Assembly: GCA_036491035.1 (NCBI GenBank) | Contig: DASXCU010000153.1 | Coordinates: 1 to 9,581, forward strand | Source: Galbitalea sp036491035 | GTDB lineage: Bacteria > Actinomycetota > Actinomycetes > Actinomycetales > Microbacteriaceae | Length of the DNA: 9,581 nucleotides | Direction of reading: 5' to 3' | In this document: in pieces, positions 1 to 6,296 of the stretch | Position numbering within the stretch: position 1 is the stretch's first letter | Layout of the letters: each line of letters starts with the position of its first letter | Program-made: the position numbers and the translations under genes | The notes under the pieces: generated by a model | What the model was told of the DNA's origin: nothing | Databases searched by the model: none | What the model saw: only the letters and a program-made list of their open reading frames with translations

Positions 1-1525
1 GACGTCTGTCGCACCACCCAGTACCGGGCGGGTGCGGGTACAGCGCTTCGGCACATTCCTCAGCGGAATGGTTATGCCAAACATCCCGGCGTTCATCGCC
101 TGGGGTCTCATCACGGCCCTCTTCATCCAGACCGGCTGGACGCCGGTCGGAATCCTCGGCGGCTTCGGGACGACTCACGGAGTCGCGAACCTCGGGCTCG
201 TCGGGCCGATCATCACCTACCTCATCCCGTTGCTGATCGCCGCGCAGGGTGGCCGGATGGTCTACGGTCTCCGTGGCGCCGTCGTCGGCACGGTCTTCAC
301 GATGGGTGTCATCGTCGGATCGATCGGTACGACGATGATCCTCGGCGCCATGGTCTGTGGACCCCTCGGCGCCTGGCTCATCAAGCAGTTCGACCGCGTC
401 TGGGAAGGCAAGATCAAGGCCGGCTTCGAGATGCTGGTCAGCAACTTCTCGGCCGGAATCCTCGGATTCGGTCTCGCGATGGCCGGCTTCTTCTGGCTTT
501 CGCCGTTCTTCTCGTGGATTTCGACGATCCTCGGTGACGGAGTGAAGGCACTCGTCAACGCGCACCTGCTGCCCCTCGCGAGCATCTTCATTGAGCCCGC
601 GAAAGTGGTCTTCCTGAACAACGCGATCAACCACGGCGTGCTCGACCAGCTCGGTGCGCAACAGGTTCTGCAGTCCGGGAAATCCATCCTGTTCCTGCTC
701 GAGGCCAACCCCGGTCCGGGCGCTGGTCTTCTGCTCGCGTTCACGTTCTTCGGCGTGGGCATCTCTCGTGCGACCGCTCCGGGCGCGTTCATCATCCAGT
801 TCCTGGGTGGAATCCACGAGGTCTACTTCCCGTTCGTACTGTCGAAGCCCATGCTGCTGATCTCGGTCATCCTGGGTGGTGCAACCGGTGTCGCGACCAA
901 CGTCGCGTTCCACTCGGGGCTAGTTGCTCCGGCATCGCCGGGGTCGATCTTCGCGGTCATGCTCGAGACTTCCAAAGACAGCTACCTCGGTGTGATCCTG
1001 TCCGTGGTGTTGTCGGCGGCCGTCTCGTTTATCTCGACCGCGATCATCCTGCGCGCCAGCCGCGCACGTGACCTGGCTGCCGAGGCTGCCGGCGAAAGCG
1101 CACTGGGTGCTGCGATCGCTCAGAACGCAGCGAACAAGGGACGCGACAGCCGCGTCGGCGACCTGCTCGGTACCGCTGGTGCCGACAGCCCGCAGGCGAA
1201 CGCGGACGCAGCGGGTGGAACCACCGCAACTGCGACGAAGATCAGCTCCATCGTCTTCGCCTGCGACGCCGGCATGGGCTCGAGCGCCATGGGTGCAACG
1301 GTGGTTCGCAACAAGCTGAAGAAGGCGGGCGTCACCGGTGTTACGGTCGAGAACAAAGCGATCGCGAACCTGACCGATGACGTCGACATCGTCATCACGC
1401 AGCAGCAGTTGACCGACCGCGCGAGGCAGAAGGCACCACACGCGCAGCACGTCTCGGTCGACAACTTCATGGCAAGCCCGAAGTATGACGACATCGTGGG
1501 CGAGGTCAAGGCTTCACAGGCCTAA
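1..1525 (+). CDS. mtlA: Mannitol-specific PTS transporter, EIICB (5' partial)
   Basis: This is the membrane permease of the mannitol phosphotransferase system, which imports mannitol and releases mannitol-1-phosphate in the cytoplasm. Counting from a GTG at 32, residues 1 to about 345 form the hydrophobic IIC domain. They carry MVMPNI near the start, the NNAINHG segment and the substrate-site motif GGIHE (259-263). An Ala/Gly/Thr-rich linker (about 345-403) leads to the IIB domain, whose CDAGMGSSAMGA loop holds the phosphocysteine, C411. The protein closely follows remembered E. coli MtlA but stops after IIB; the IIA domain is the next gene. The frame is open to the window edge and residues encoded from position 2 precede the GTG. 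That GTG has no Shine-Dalgarno sequence and would give an N-terminus about six residues shorter than E. coli MtlA, so the real start is probably upstream. The stop is TAA at 1523-1525. Confidence 0.96.
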   Translation, partial: TSVAPPSTGRVRVQRFGTFLSGMVMPNIPAFIAWGLITALFIQTGWTPVGILGGFGTTHGVANLGLVGPIITYLIPLLIAAQGGRMVYGLRGAVVGTVFTMGVIVGSIGTTMILGAMVCGPLGAWLIKQFDRVWEGKIKAGFEMLVSNFSAGILGFGLAMAGFFWLSPFFSWISTILGDGVKALVNAHLLPLASIFIEPAKVVFLNNAINHGVLDQLGAQQVLQSGKSILFLLEANPGPGAGLLLAFTFFGVGISRATAPGAFIIQFLGGIHEVYFPFVLSKPMLLISVILGGATGVATNVAFHSGLVAPASPGSIFAVMLETSKDSYLGVILSVVLSAAVSFISTAIILRASRARDLAAEAAGESALGAAIAQNAANKGRDSRVGDLLGTAGADSPQANADAAGGTTATATKISSIVFACDAGMGSSAMGATVVRNKLKKAGVTGVTVENKAIANLTDDVDIVITQQQLTDRARQKAPHAQHVSVDNFMASPKYDDIVGEVKASQA

Positions 1526-1548
1526 CCGATAATCGAACAACGGCAGCC

Positions 1549-1556
1549 AGGAAGGA
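1549..1556 (+). promoter_or_regulatory. Ribosome binding site of mtlF
   Basis: AGGAAGGA lies 11 bases before the ATG at 1568, inside the 42-base mtlA-mtlF gap. It is a strong purine-rich match to the 16S rRNA tail and supports that ATG as the start. I see no hairpin in the gap, which fits co-transcription with mtlA. Confidence 0.7.
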
Positions 1557-1567
1557 TTTTTCGCGAA

Positions 1568-2002
1568 ATGGGCAAGGTACTCGAACTACCGCAGATCAAT
1601 CTGCACGGAACGGCAAGAACGTCTTCCGACGCAATTGATGAAGCAGGTCGCATCCTCATTGCGACGGGGGCGGTGACCGCGGAGTACCCGCGCTACATGC
1701 ACGATCGCGAGGTCCTGGTGTCCACTTACATGGGCAACTTCCTGGCTATCCCACACGGTACGAACGAGGGCAAAGACACGGTGCTGGCGTCCGCGCTCTC
1801 GTTCGTCCGCTATGACGACCCGATCGACTGGGGTGGCAACCCCGTTCGTTTCGTTGTCGGAATCGCGGGAAAGGATGGCGGGCATATGGACGTTCTGTCC
1901 TCGATCGCCCTCATCTTCAGCGACGAGGAGCAGGTGGATCGGCTCCTCGTCGCTGAAACCCCGGAAGAAGTTCTCGCACTCCTCGGCGATGTGAACGAGT
2001 GA
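1568..2002 (+). CDS. mtlF: Mannitol-specific PTS EIIA component
   Basis: This soluble protein of 144 residues takes phosphate from HPr and passes it to the IIB cysteine of MtlA. The phosphoacceptor is H63 in the motif AIPHGTNEGK, matching the active-site segment SIAVPHGT of the C-terminal IIA domain of E. coli MtlA. The preceding LVSTYMG and the closing EEVLALLGD also follow that domain. The length is what a stand-alone mannitol/fructose-type IIA should have. It starts at ATG 1568 behind a good ribosome binding site, 42 bases after mtlA and 25 bases before mtlD, and so sits inside one mannitol operon. General PTS enzymes EI and HPr are not in the window. The only real doubt is the symbol: mtlF is used for detached mannitol IIA proteins in Gram-positives. 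Confidence 0.95.
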   Translation: MGKVLELPQINLHGTARTSSDAIDEAGRILIATGAVTAEYPRYMHDREVLVSTYMGNFLAIPHGTNEGKDTVLASALSFVRYDDPIDWGGNPVRFVVGIAGKDGGHMDVLSSIALIFSDEEQVDRLLVAETPEEVLALLGDVNE

Positions 2003-2011
2003 CTCGGGTTC

Positions 2012-2018
2012 GGGGAAG
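2012..2018 (+). promoter_or_regulatory. Ribosome binding site of mtlD
   Basis: GGGGAAG lies nine bases before the ATG at 2028, in the 25-base gap after mtlF. The gap is too short for a promoter plus leader, so mtlD is most likely co-transcribed with mtlF. Confidence 0.55.
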
Positions 2019-2027
2019 CGGCTCGCC

Positions 2028-3170
2028 ATGTCACTGAAGGCAGTTCACTTCGGCGCCGGGAACATCGGTCGAGGCTTCATCGGCCTCGTCCTGCACAACG
2101 CTGGCTACGAGGTGGTGTTCGCGGATGTTGCAGCACCGCTAATCGACGCCCTCGCCGCGAGCACCAGCTACCGGGTTATCGAGGTCGGGACCGACGCCAG
2201 GACGAGCACGGTCCACAACTATCGGGCGCTCAACAGTGCGACGAACGAGGCCGAGGTGATCGCCGAGATCGCAACGGCGGATATCGTCACGACCGCGGTC
2301 GGTCCGAACATCCTGAAGTTTGTGGCACCGCTGATTGCTGCTGCTCTCGACAAGCGCGACGCGTCCCGCGACCCTCTTGCCGTTATGGCGTGCGAGAACG
2401 CGATCAACGCGACCGACCTTCTTCGGAACTCCGTCGTCGACACCATCCACGATCCGACGCTTCTTTCTCGCGCTGTTTTCGCGAACACTGCGGTCGACCG
2501 CATCGTTCCCGGCCAGCCGGAGGGTGCCGGTCTCGACGTCACAGTCGAGGCGTTCTTCGAGTGGGCGGTCGAGAAGCCGCCGTTCGGCAGGGACGTCCCG
2601 AACATACCGGAGGCGCACTTCGTCGAGGATCTCGCGCCCTACATCGAGCGGAAGCTCTTCACCGTCAATACGGGACACGCAACTACGGCCTATCACGGCT
2701 TTCTCGCCGGCGCGGATTCCATCGCGGACGCGATCGGGATGCCATCGGTGTTGGCCGAAGTTCGGGCGGTTCTCGCCGAGACCAAGGAACTGCTGGTCGC
2801 CAAGCACGGCTTCAGTGCCGAGGTTCAGCAGGAGTACATCGATACGAACCTCGCCCGCTTCGCGAACGACGAACTGACGGATACGGTTGGGCGCGTCGGA
2901 CGACAGCCGCTCCGTAAGCTCTCCCGCAATGAGCGTTTCGTGGGCCCGGCCGCCGAGCTCGCGGAGCGAGGGTTGTCGGCGGATGCCCTCGTTCGAGCGA
3001 TGGGTGCCGCCCTGAGATTCGATGCACCGGACGATCCGCAGAGCGTCGAACTGCTCGAGCTACTGGAGTCGACGAGCGCGCACGGCTTTGTACTCCAGGT
3101 GACCGGACTCGAGCCGGTGCATCCGCTGTTCGCTGCAGTCGTCGCGGAGGTCGAGAGGGCGCAGCGCTAG
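2028..3170 (+). CDS. mtlD: Mannitol-1-phosphate 5-dehydrogenase
   Basis: This cytosolic enzyme oxidises mannitol-1-phosphate to fructose-6-phosphate using NAD+, the step directly after PTS import. Its 380 residues match the family's usual length (E. coli about 382). The N-terminal Rossmann fold starts with AVHFGAGNIGRGFIG (5-19), including the dinucleotide-binding glycines. The C-terminal domain has the polyol dehydrogenase signature KxxxxNxxH as K209, N214 and H217 in KLFTVNTGHA; the lysine is the catalytic residue known in related long-chain mannitol dehydrogenases. No metal-dependent alcohol dehydrogenase motifs are seen, consistent with this family. It is the last gene of the mannitol operon. 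Its TAG stop lies in a CTAG that also supplies the stop of the opposing glycerate kinase gene. No terminator hairpin is evident between the two genes. Confidence 0.96.
   Translation: MSLKAVHFGAGNIGRGFIGLVLHNAGYEVVFADVAAPLIDALAASTSYRVIEVGTDARTSTVHNYRALNSATNEAEVIAEIATADIVTTAVGPNILKFVAPLIAAALDKRDASRDPLAVMACENAINATDLLRNSVVDTIHDPTLLSRAVFANTAVDRIVPGQPEGAGLDVTVEAFFEWAVEKPPFGRDVPNIPEAHFVEDLAPYIERKLFTVNTGHATTAYHGFLAGADSIADAIGMPSVLAEVRAVLAETKELLVAKHGFSAEVQQEYIDTNLARFANDELTDTVGRVGRQPLRKLSRNERFVGPAAELAERGLSADALVRAMGAALRFDAPDDPQSVELLELLESTSAHGFVLQVTGLEPVHPLFAAVVAEVERAQR
3167..3170. other. Shared stop palindrome of two convergent genes
   Basis: The palindrome CTAG supplies TAG to mtlD on the plus strand (3168-3170) and TAG to the glycerate kinase on the minus strand (3169-3167). 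The two genes therefore overlap tail to tail by four bases. There is no room for separate terminators between them, and I see no strong hairpin with a T-run on either side. Confidence 0.9.
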
Positions 3171-4261
3171 CCGTCGTTCTGGACGTATCGCGTCGCGAGT
3201 TCCGATCCGGCGGCCTCGAGCCAGCGCTGCGCGTCGGAGAGAGCAGCGGCGGATGATCCGGCCAGCTCGGTTAGCGATGCGGCATCGGCGAACTGGGTTG
3301 TCGGCGCTTCGACGAGCCCCGCAACCAGCGAACAGGGGATCCCGTGCCCTGCCGCCACCGTCTGGATGTGGTGGGGGATTTTCCCGCCAGCCGACTGGGA
3401 GTCGAATCGTCCCTCGCCCGTGATCACGAGGTCAGCGGAGGCGATCGACGCGTCGAGTCCGCTGCGTTCGGCGACCTCCTCGGCACCCGATCGCAGATCC
3501 GCGCCCCAGGCGACCAGTCCGAAGCTGGTGCCGCCGGCGGCGCCCGCTCCGGGAAATCTCGGGTTACCGCCGATGATTCCGGCGAAGTGCGCAACATTCG
3601 CGTCCATCAGCGGAATTTCCTGCGCCGTCGCGCCCTTCTGCGGGCCGAATACGGCGGCGGCCCCCTCCGGCCCGAGGAGTGGATTGCTGACGTCGCAAAG
3701 GACAGCAACACTCGCCGGTGCCGACCGAGCCGCAGACCAGTCGGCGCTCTCCAGTGCCGCGAGGCCACGGTTTCCGAGCGGAATCGGCGCTCCTGCTTCA
3801 TCGAGCAGCCGAACGCCCAGTGCAACCAGCGCACCGGCGCCCCCGTCAGTCGACGAGCTTCCCCCGATCGCCAGCACGAGCTTCTCCGCGCCCGCATCGA
3901 GTGCCGCAGCGATCAGTTGCCCGAAGCCGAGAGTGTGAGCGTCCATCGGCTGCAGGGGATCGAGGAGAGTTATTCCGCTCGCGCGGGCCAGCTCGACGAC
4001 GGCGGTTCCATCCGCCAGCAGCAGCCACTCGGTGTCGACGGGTGCGTTATCGGGTCCCACTACTCGTGCGGGCATCCAGCTGGCATCACGGTCGGCCGCA
4101 GCAAAGGCGTCGAGTGTTCCTTCTCCGCCATCCGCCATTGGCAACTGCAGAAGGTCGTCACCCGGGCGAACGGACGCCCACCCGCGCGCGATAGCAGCGG
4201 CAGCTTCCGACGCGGTAGCGGTTCCCTTGAACGAGTCCGGGGCAATCACGATTCGGGCCAC
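3167..4261 (-). CDS. glxK: Glycerate kinase, type II (GlxK/GarK family)
   Basis: This soluble kinase phosphorylates D-glycerate with ATP, giving 2-phosphoglycerate (usual for this family) or 3-phosphoglycerate, and so feeds glyoxylate or glycerate carbon into lower glycolysis. Read from GTG 4261 it has 364 residues, close to the usual 370-380. Family motifs appear in order: APDSFKG (7-13), PMADGGEGT (41-49), IGGSSSTDGGAG (132-143), CDVSNPLLG (189-197), GPQKGA (206-211), GAAGGTSFG (240-248) and TGEGRFDSQS (281-290). The minus-strand frame stays open well upstream, but family proteins begin right at the (M)xxIVIAPDSFKG segment, so GTG 4261 is the chosen start. There is no close Shine-Dalgarno sequence; a GGGG lies too far upstream. 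It is divergent from the nitrilase gene and convergent with mtlD. A link to mannitol use is not evident. The symbol is by family and garK would be equally valid. Confidence 0.93.
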   Translation of the reverse strand: MARIVIAPDSFKGTATASEAAAAIARGWASVRPGDDLLQLPMADGGEGTLDAFAAADRDASWMPARVVGPDNAPVDTEWLLLADGTAVVELARASGITLLDPLQPMDAHTLGFGQLIAAALDAGAEKLVLAIGGSSSTDGGAGALVALGVRLLDEAGAPIPLGNRGLAALESADWSAARSAPASVAVLCDVSNPLLGPEGAAAVFGPQKGATAQEIPLMDANVAHFAGIIGGNPRFPGAGAAGGTSFGLVAWGADLRSGAEEVAERSGLDASIASADLVITGEGRFDSQSAGGKIPHHIQTVAAGHGIPCSLVAGLVEAPTTQFADAASLTELAGSSAAALSDAQRWLEAAGSELATRYVQNDG

Positions 4262-4294
4262 GCGTCTATCGTGGCACGCCCCTAGGCTTGAGCC
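4262..4294. promoter_or_regulatory. Divergent promoter region, with a leaderless-type -10 for the nitrilase gene
   Basis: These 33 bases separate the divergent glycerate kinase and nitrilase starts, so both promoters must lie in or near them. On the plus strand TAGGCT (4283-4288) fits the actinobacterial -10 consensus TANNNT and is followed by exactly six bases and the ATG at 4295. That is the spacing expected when transcription starts on the A of the start codon, giving a leaderless mRNA. No Shine-Dalgarno sequence precedes that ATG. On the minus strand nothing matches as well, although the kinase GTG also lacks a nearby Shine-Dalgarno sequence. I do not identify -35 boxes. Confidence 0.5.
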
Positions 4295-5113
4295 ATGCCG
4301 GGTCACTGGGAGGGGAGCGTCGCGATCGCGGTCGCGCAGTTCTCGCCCTCGCTCGACCCGTCGGTCAACCTGGAGTTCGTGCGCGAACTGGCCGAGGGCG
4401 CAGCCAGTCGCGGGGCGCGCCTCGTCGTGTTTCCGGAGTACTCGTCCTATTTCGCGCCGGAACTCGGCCAGGACTTCGTGGATGCGGCGCAGCCGCTCGA
4501 CGGCCATTTCGTGGCGGGCGTCCGATCGATCGCGACCGAGCTCGACATCTACATCGTCATCGGTATCGTGGAGCGGATCGACGAGCCTCACCGTTTTTCC
4601 AACACCCTCGTCGCGGTATCGCCGGCCGGCGACATCGTGGCTACCTATCGCAAGCTGCAGCTGTACGACGCGTTCCAGGAGAAGGAGTCCGCCTGGGTGA
4701 AGCCCGGCGACATCGAACCGCCGCAGTTGTTCTCGTTCGAGGGCTTCACCGTCGGAATGCAGACCTGCTACGACCTGCGATTCCCCGAAATCACGCGTCG
4801 TCTGGTGGATGCCGGCGCGACGCTCGTTCTCGTTCCCTCGGAGTGGGTGCGCGGACCGCTCAAGGAGGCGCACTGGCGAACTCTCGTCACCGCACGCGCA
4901 CTCGAGAACACGATCTATGTCGCGGCCGCCGACCAGACCGGGCCGATCGGTGTCGGAAACAGCATGATCGTCGACCCGATGGGTGTCGAGATTGCCAGTG
5001 CGGGCGAGCTTCGGGATATCGCAGTTGCCACGATTTCGCCCGCCCGGATCGACCTGGTTAGAGCCATAAATCCGGCACTGGCACTGCGCAGATTCGCCGT
5101 CACCGAGAAATAG
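4295..5113 (+). CDS. Carbon-nitrogen hydrolase (nitrilase superfamily amidase)
   Basis: This cytosolic hydrolase of 272 residues cleaves a non-peptide C-N bond, most likely an amide. The superfamily catalytic triad is complete: E48 in VVFPEYS, K120 in YRKLQLYD and C158 in MQTCYDLRFPE. Following family landmarks are the SEWVRGPLKEAHW block (182-194), ARALENTIYVA (200-210) and GNSMIVDPMG (221-230). Length and motifs are closest to the Nit1/Nit2/YafV-like branch, which includes omega-amidases and deaminated-glutathione amidases; the sequence alone does not fix the substrate. ATG 4295 is chosen because the conserved IAVAQFSP strand begins about 10 residues later and a leaderless-type -10 sits six bases upstream. 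It is a single gene, followed by a 109-base gap with a hairpin, so it is probably not part of the downstream operon. Confidence 0.9.
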   Translation: MPGHWEGSVAIAVAQFSPSLDPSVNLEFVRELAEGAASRGARLVVFPEYSSYFAPELGQDFVDAAQPLDGHFVAGVRSIATELDIYIVIGIVERIDEPHRFSNTLVAVSPAGDIVATYRKLQLYDAFQEKESAWVKPGDIEPPQLFSFEGFTVGMQTCYDLRFPEITRRLVDAGATLVLVPSEWVRGPLKEAHWRTLVTARALENTIYVAAADQTGPIGVGNSMIVDPMGVEIASAGELRDIAVATISPARIDLVRAINPALALRRFAVTEK

Positions 5114-5136
5114 CCCTCCGCAGCGTTTCGCGATTT

Positions 5137-5156
5137 GACCCCGGAAAGCGGGGGTC
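5137..5156 (+). terminator. GC-rich hairpin after the nitrilase gene (possible terminator)
   Basis: GACCCC (5137-5142) pairs perfectly with GGGGTC (5151-5156) around an eight-base loop. Letting one G bulge adds a G5143-C5149 pair and tightens the loop. It starts 23 bases after the nitrilase stop codon. No T-run follows, so it is not a classical intrinsic terminator. T-poor hairpins are common behind actinobacterial genes, but termination here is inferred. Confidence 0.4.
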
Positions 5157-5160
5157 GCGC

Positions 5161-5201
5161 GGTCTGTCTACTCCCCTCTAAAGGGACGTAAAGTGGTCTG
5201 T
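5161..5201 (+). promoter_or_regulatory. Candidate promoter of the REC-deacetylase operon
   Basis: TAAAGT (5189-5194) fits the TANNNT -10 pattern and would start transcription near 5201, leaving a leader of about 20 bases before the start codon at 5223. No convincing -35 hexamer stands 16-18 bases upstream. The heptamer GGTCTGT occurs twice, at 5161-5167 and 5195-5201, in direct orientation 34 bases apart and flanking the -10. A small inverted repeat, CCCT-CTAA-AGGG, lies at 5174-5185. Either could be a regulator site, but both are short enough to arise by chance. Confidence 0.35.
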
Positions 5202-5209
5202 TAGCGGTT

Positions 5210-5215
5210 GGGAGG
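5210..5215 (+). promoter_or_regulatory. Ribosome binding site that fixes the start at 5223
   Basis: GGGAGG ends seven bases before ATG 5223, which is ideal spacing. It overlaps an in-frame TTG at 5208 that would otherwise add five residues, so the ATG is the better start. Confidence 0.75.
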
Positions 5216-5222
5216 CTGCGCA

Positions 5223-6296
5223 ATGGGGGAAATCGCGTACCGGGTTTTGGTCGTCGACGACGACCCGGATGTCGCGCTCTACACCAGCACAGTGCTTGAA
5301 CGGCGCGGTGGCTGCGAGGTGCGGGCCATCACCAACCCCACTCTGGCGCGCGCCGCGGTTGACGAATTCCGTCCGGATGTCGTCGTTACCGACATCGAGA
5401 TGCCGGGGATGACCGGCCTCGAGCTCATCGGGCAGCTTCGCGCCGACCAGCCGAACCTTCCCGTCATCGTCATGACGGCGCACGTCTCCGTCGACTACGC
5501 AGTCGGTGCTCTTCGCAGCCAGGCCGACGAATTTCTTACCAAGCCCATCGCGTCACCGCAGCTCATCAGCATTGTTCAGCGCCTCGCCCAGCAGGGTCGC
5601 GCCAGTCGCGAGGCGGGTCGTCCGCGCGAATACGTGCTTGCCGTTGGCGCACACCCCGACGATGTCGAGATCGGTGTCGGTGGCATCCTCGCCGCCCATC
5701 GCGACGCCGGCGACACCGTCGTCATTCTCACGATGTCGCGGGGCGCCAAGGGTGGTGAACCGGATTCCCGACAAAACGAATCACTCCAGTCTGCCGACAT
5801 CCTCGGTGCACGGCTGTTCCTCGAGGATCTCGTCGACACGGAAATCACCAGTAACGGGAAGACGATCGCCATTATCGAACGCGTCATCAAGCAGGTGAAC
5901 CCGACGATCGTCTACACGCACAGCATCCACGATCGACACCAGGACCACCGGGCCGTGCACGAAGCCGTCATTGTCGCTGCGCGCGCGGTCGACACCGTCG
6001 CCTGCTACCAGAGCCCGTCCTCTACCGTCGATTTTCGGCCATCCCGTTTCGTCTCGATCGACGGATTCACCGAGAAGAAGATCGAACTGCTGGAGTGCTT
6101 CCAGTCGCAGGCGAACATCCGCAAATACCTCGAGCCCGACTTCGTTCTCGCAACGGCACGCTACTGGTCGCGATTCTCGGCTGGCAGCGACAGCTGCGAG
6201 CCGCTCGAGATCATCCGTGATGCCGACGACCTGTCCGTCCAATCCCGCTCACGTCCGGTGGTGAATCGGCGGGCGCAGGCCGAGAGCGCGACATGA
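5223..6296 (+). CDS. Response-regulator receiver domain fused to a PIG-L/LmbE-family N-deacetylase
   Basis: This 357-residue cytosolic protein has two domains. Residues 5-123 form a CheY-like receiver: acidic pocket D12-D14, phosphoacceptor D57 in VVTDIEMPGM, switch T85 in VIVMTAH and K107 in LTKPI. After a short Arg-rich linker (124-136) comes a PIG-L/LmbE zinc hydrolase domain (138 to about 332) with AHPDDVEIGVGG (143-154), SRGAKGGEPDSRQNE (172-186) and HDRHQDHRAVHEA (236-248). By analogy with MshB the zinc ligands are H144, D147 and H242, with D146 as general base. PIG-L enzymes remove N-acetyl groups from GlcNAc conjugates; BshB and MshB do so in thiol biosynthesis. The natural reading is a phosphorylation-gated deacetylase, architecturally like CheB (receiver plus esterase), with no DNA-binding output domain. 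The last 25 residues are a polar tail. It is the first gene of the operon and overlaps the next by ATGA. The domain calls are firm; substrate and control are inferred. Confidence 0.92.
   Translation: MGEIAYRVLVVDDDPDVALYTSTVLERRGGCEVRAITNPTLARAAVDEFRPDVVVTDIEMPGMTGLELIGQLRADQPNLPVIVMTAHVSVDYAVGALRSQADEFLTKPIASPQLISIVQRLAQQGRASREAGRPREYVLAVGAHPDDVEIGVGGILAAHRDAGDTVVILTMSRGAKGGEPDSRQNESLQSADILGARLFLEDLVDTEITSNGKTIAIIERVIKQVNPTIVYTHSIHDRHQDHRAVHEAVIVAARAVDTVACYQSPSSTVDFRPSRFVSIDGFTEKKIELLECFQSQANIRKYLEPDFVLATARYWSRFSAGSDSCEPLEIIRDADDLSVQSRSRPVVNRRAQAESAT

Noticed and set aside
1120..1509. Minus-strand open frames opposite the mtlA linker and IIB region.
   Set aside because: They are opposite a confidently identified IIB domain, have no ribosome binding site I can recognise, and their Ala/Ser/Val-rich translation matches no family.
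4262..4873. The minus-strand frame of the glycerate kinase remains open about 600 bases upstream, which could suggest a 568-residue fusion protein.
   Set aside because: The extension is rich in Arg, Glu and His with no domain pattern, lies opposite the well-supported nitrilase gene, and glycerate kinases begin at the APDSFKG segment just after GTG 4261.
5208..5222. TTG 5208 as an alternative start for the REC-deacetylase gene.
   Set aside because: The TTG lies against and partly inside the GGGAGG ribosome binding site. ATG 5223 has ideal spacing and the receiver fold begins just after it.
5114..5222. Possible tRNA or small RNA in the gap after the nitrilase gene, given its GC hairpin.
   Set aside because: There is no cloverleaf pattern, no T-loop GTTCRA box and no terminal T-run. 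A simple hairpin plus promoter explains it better.
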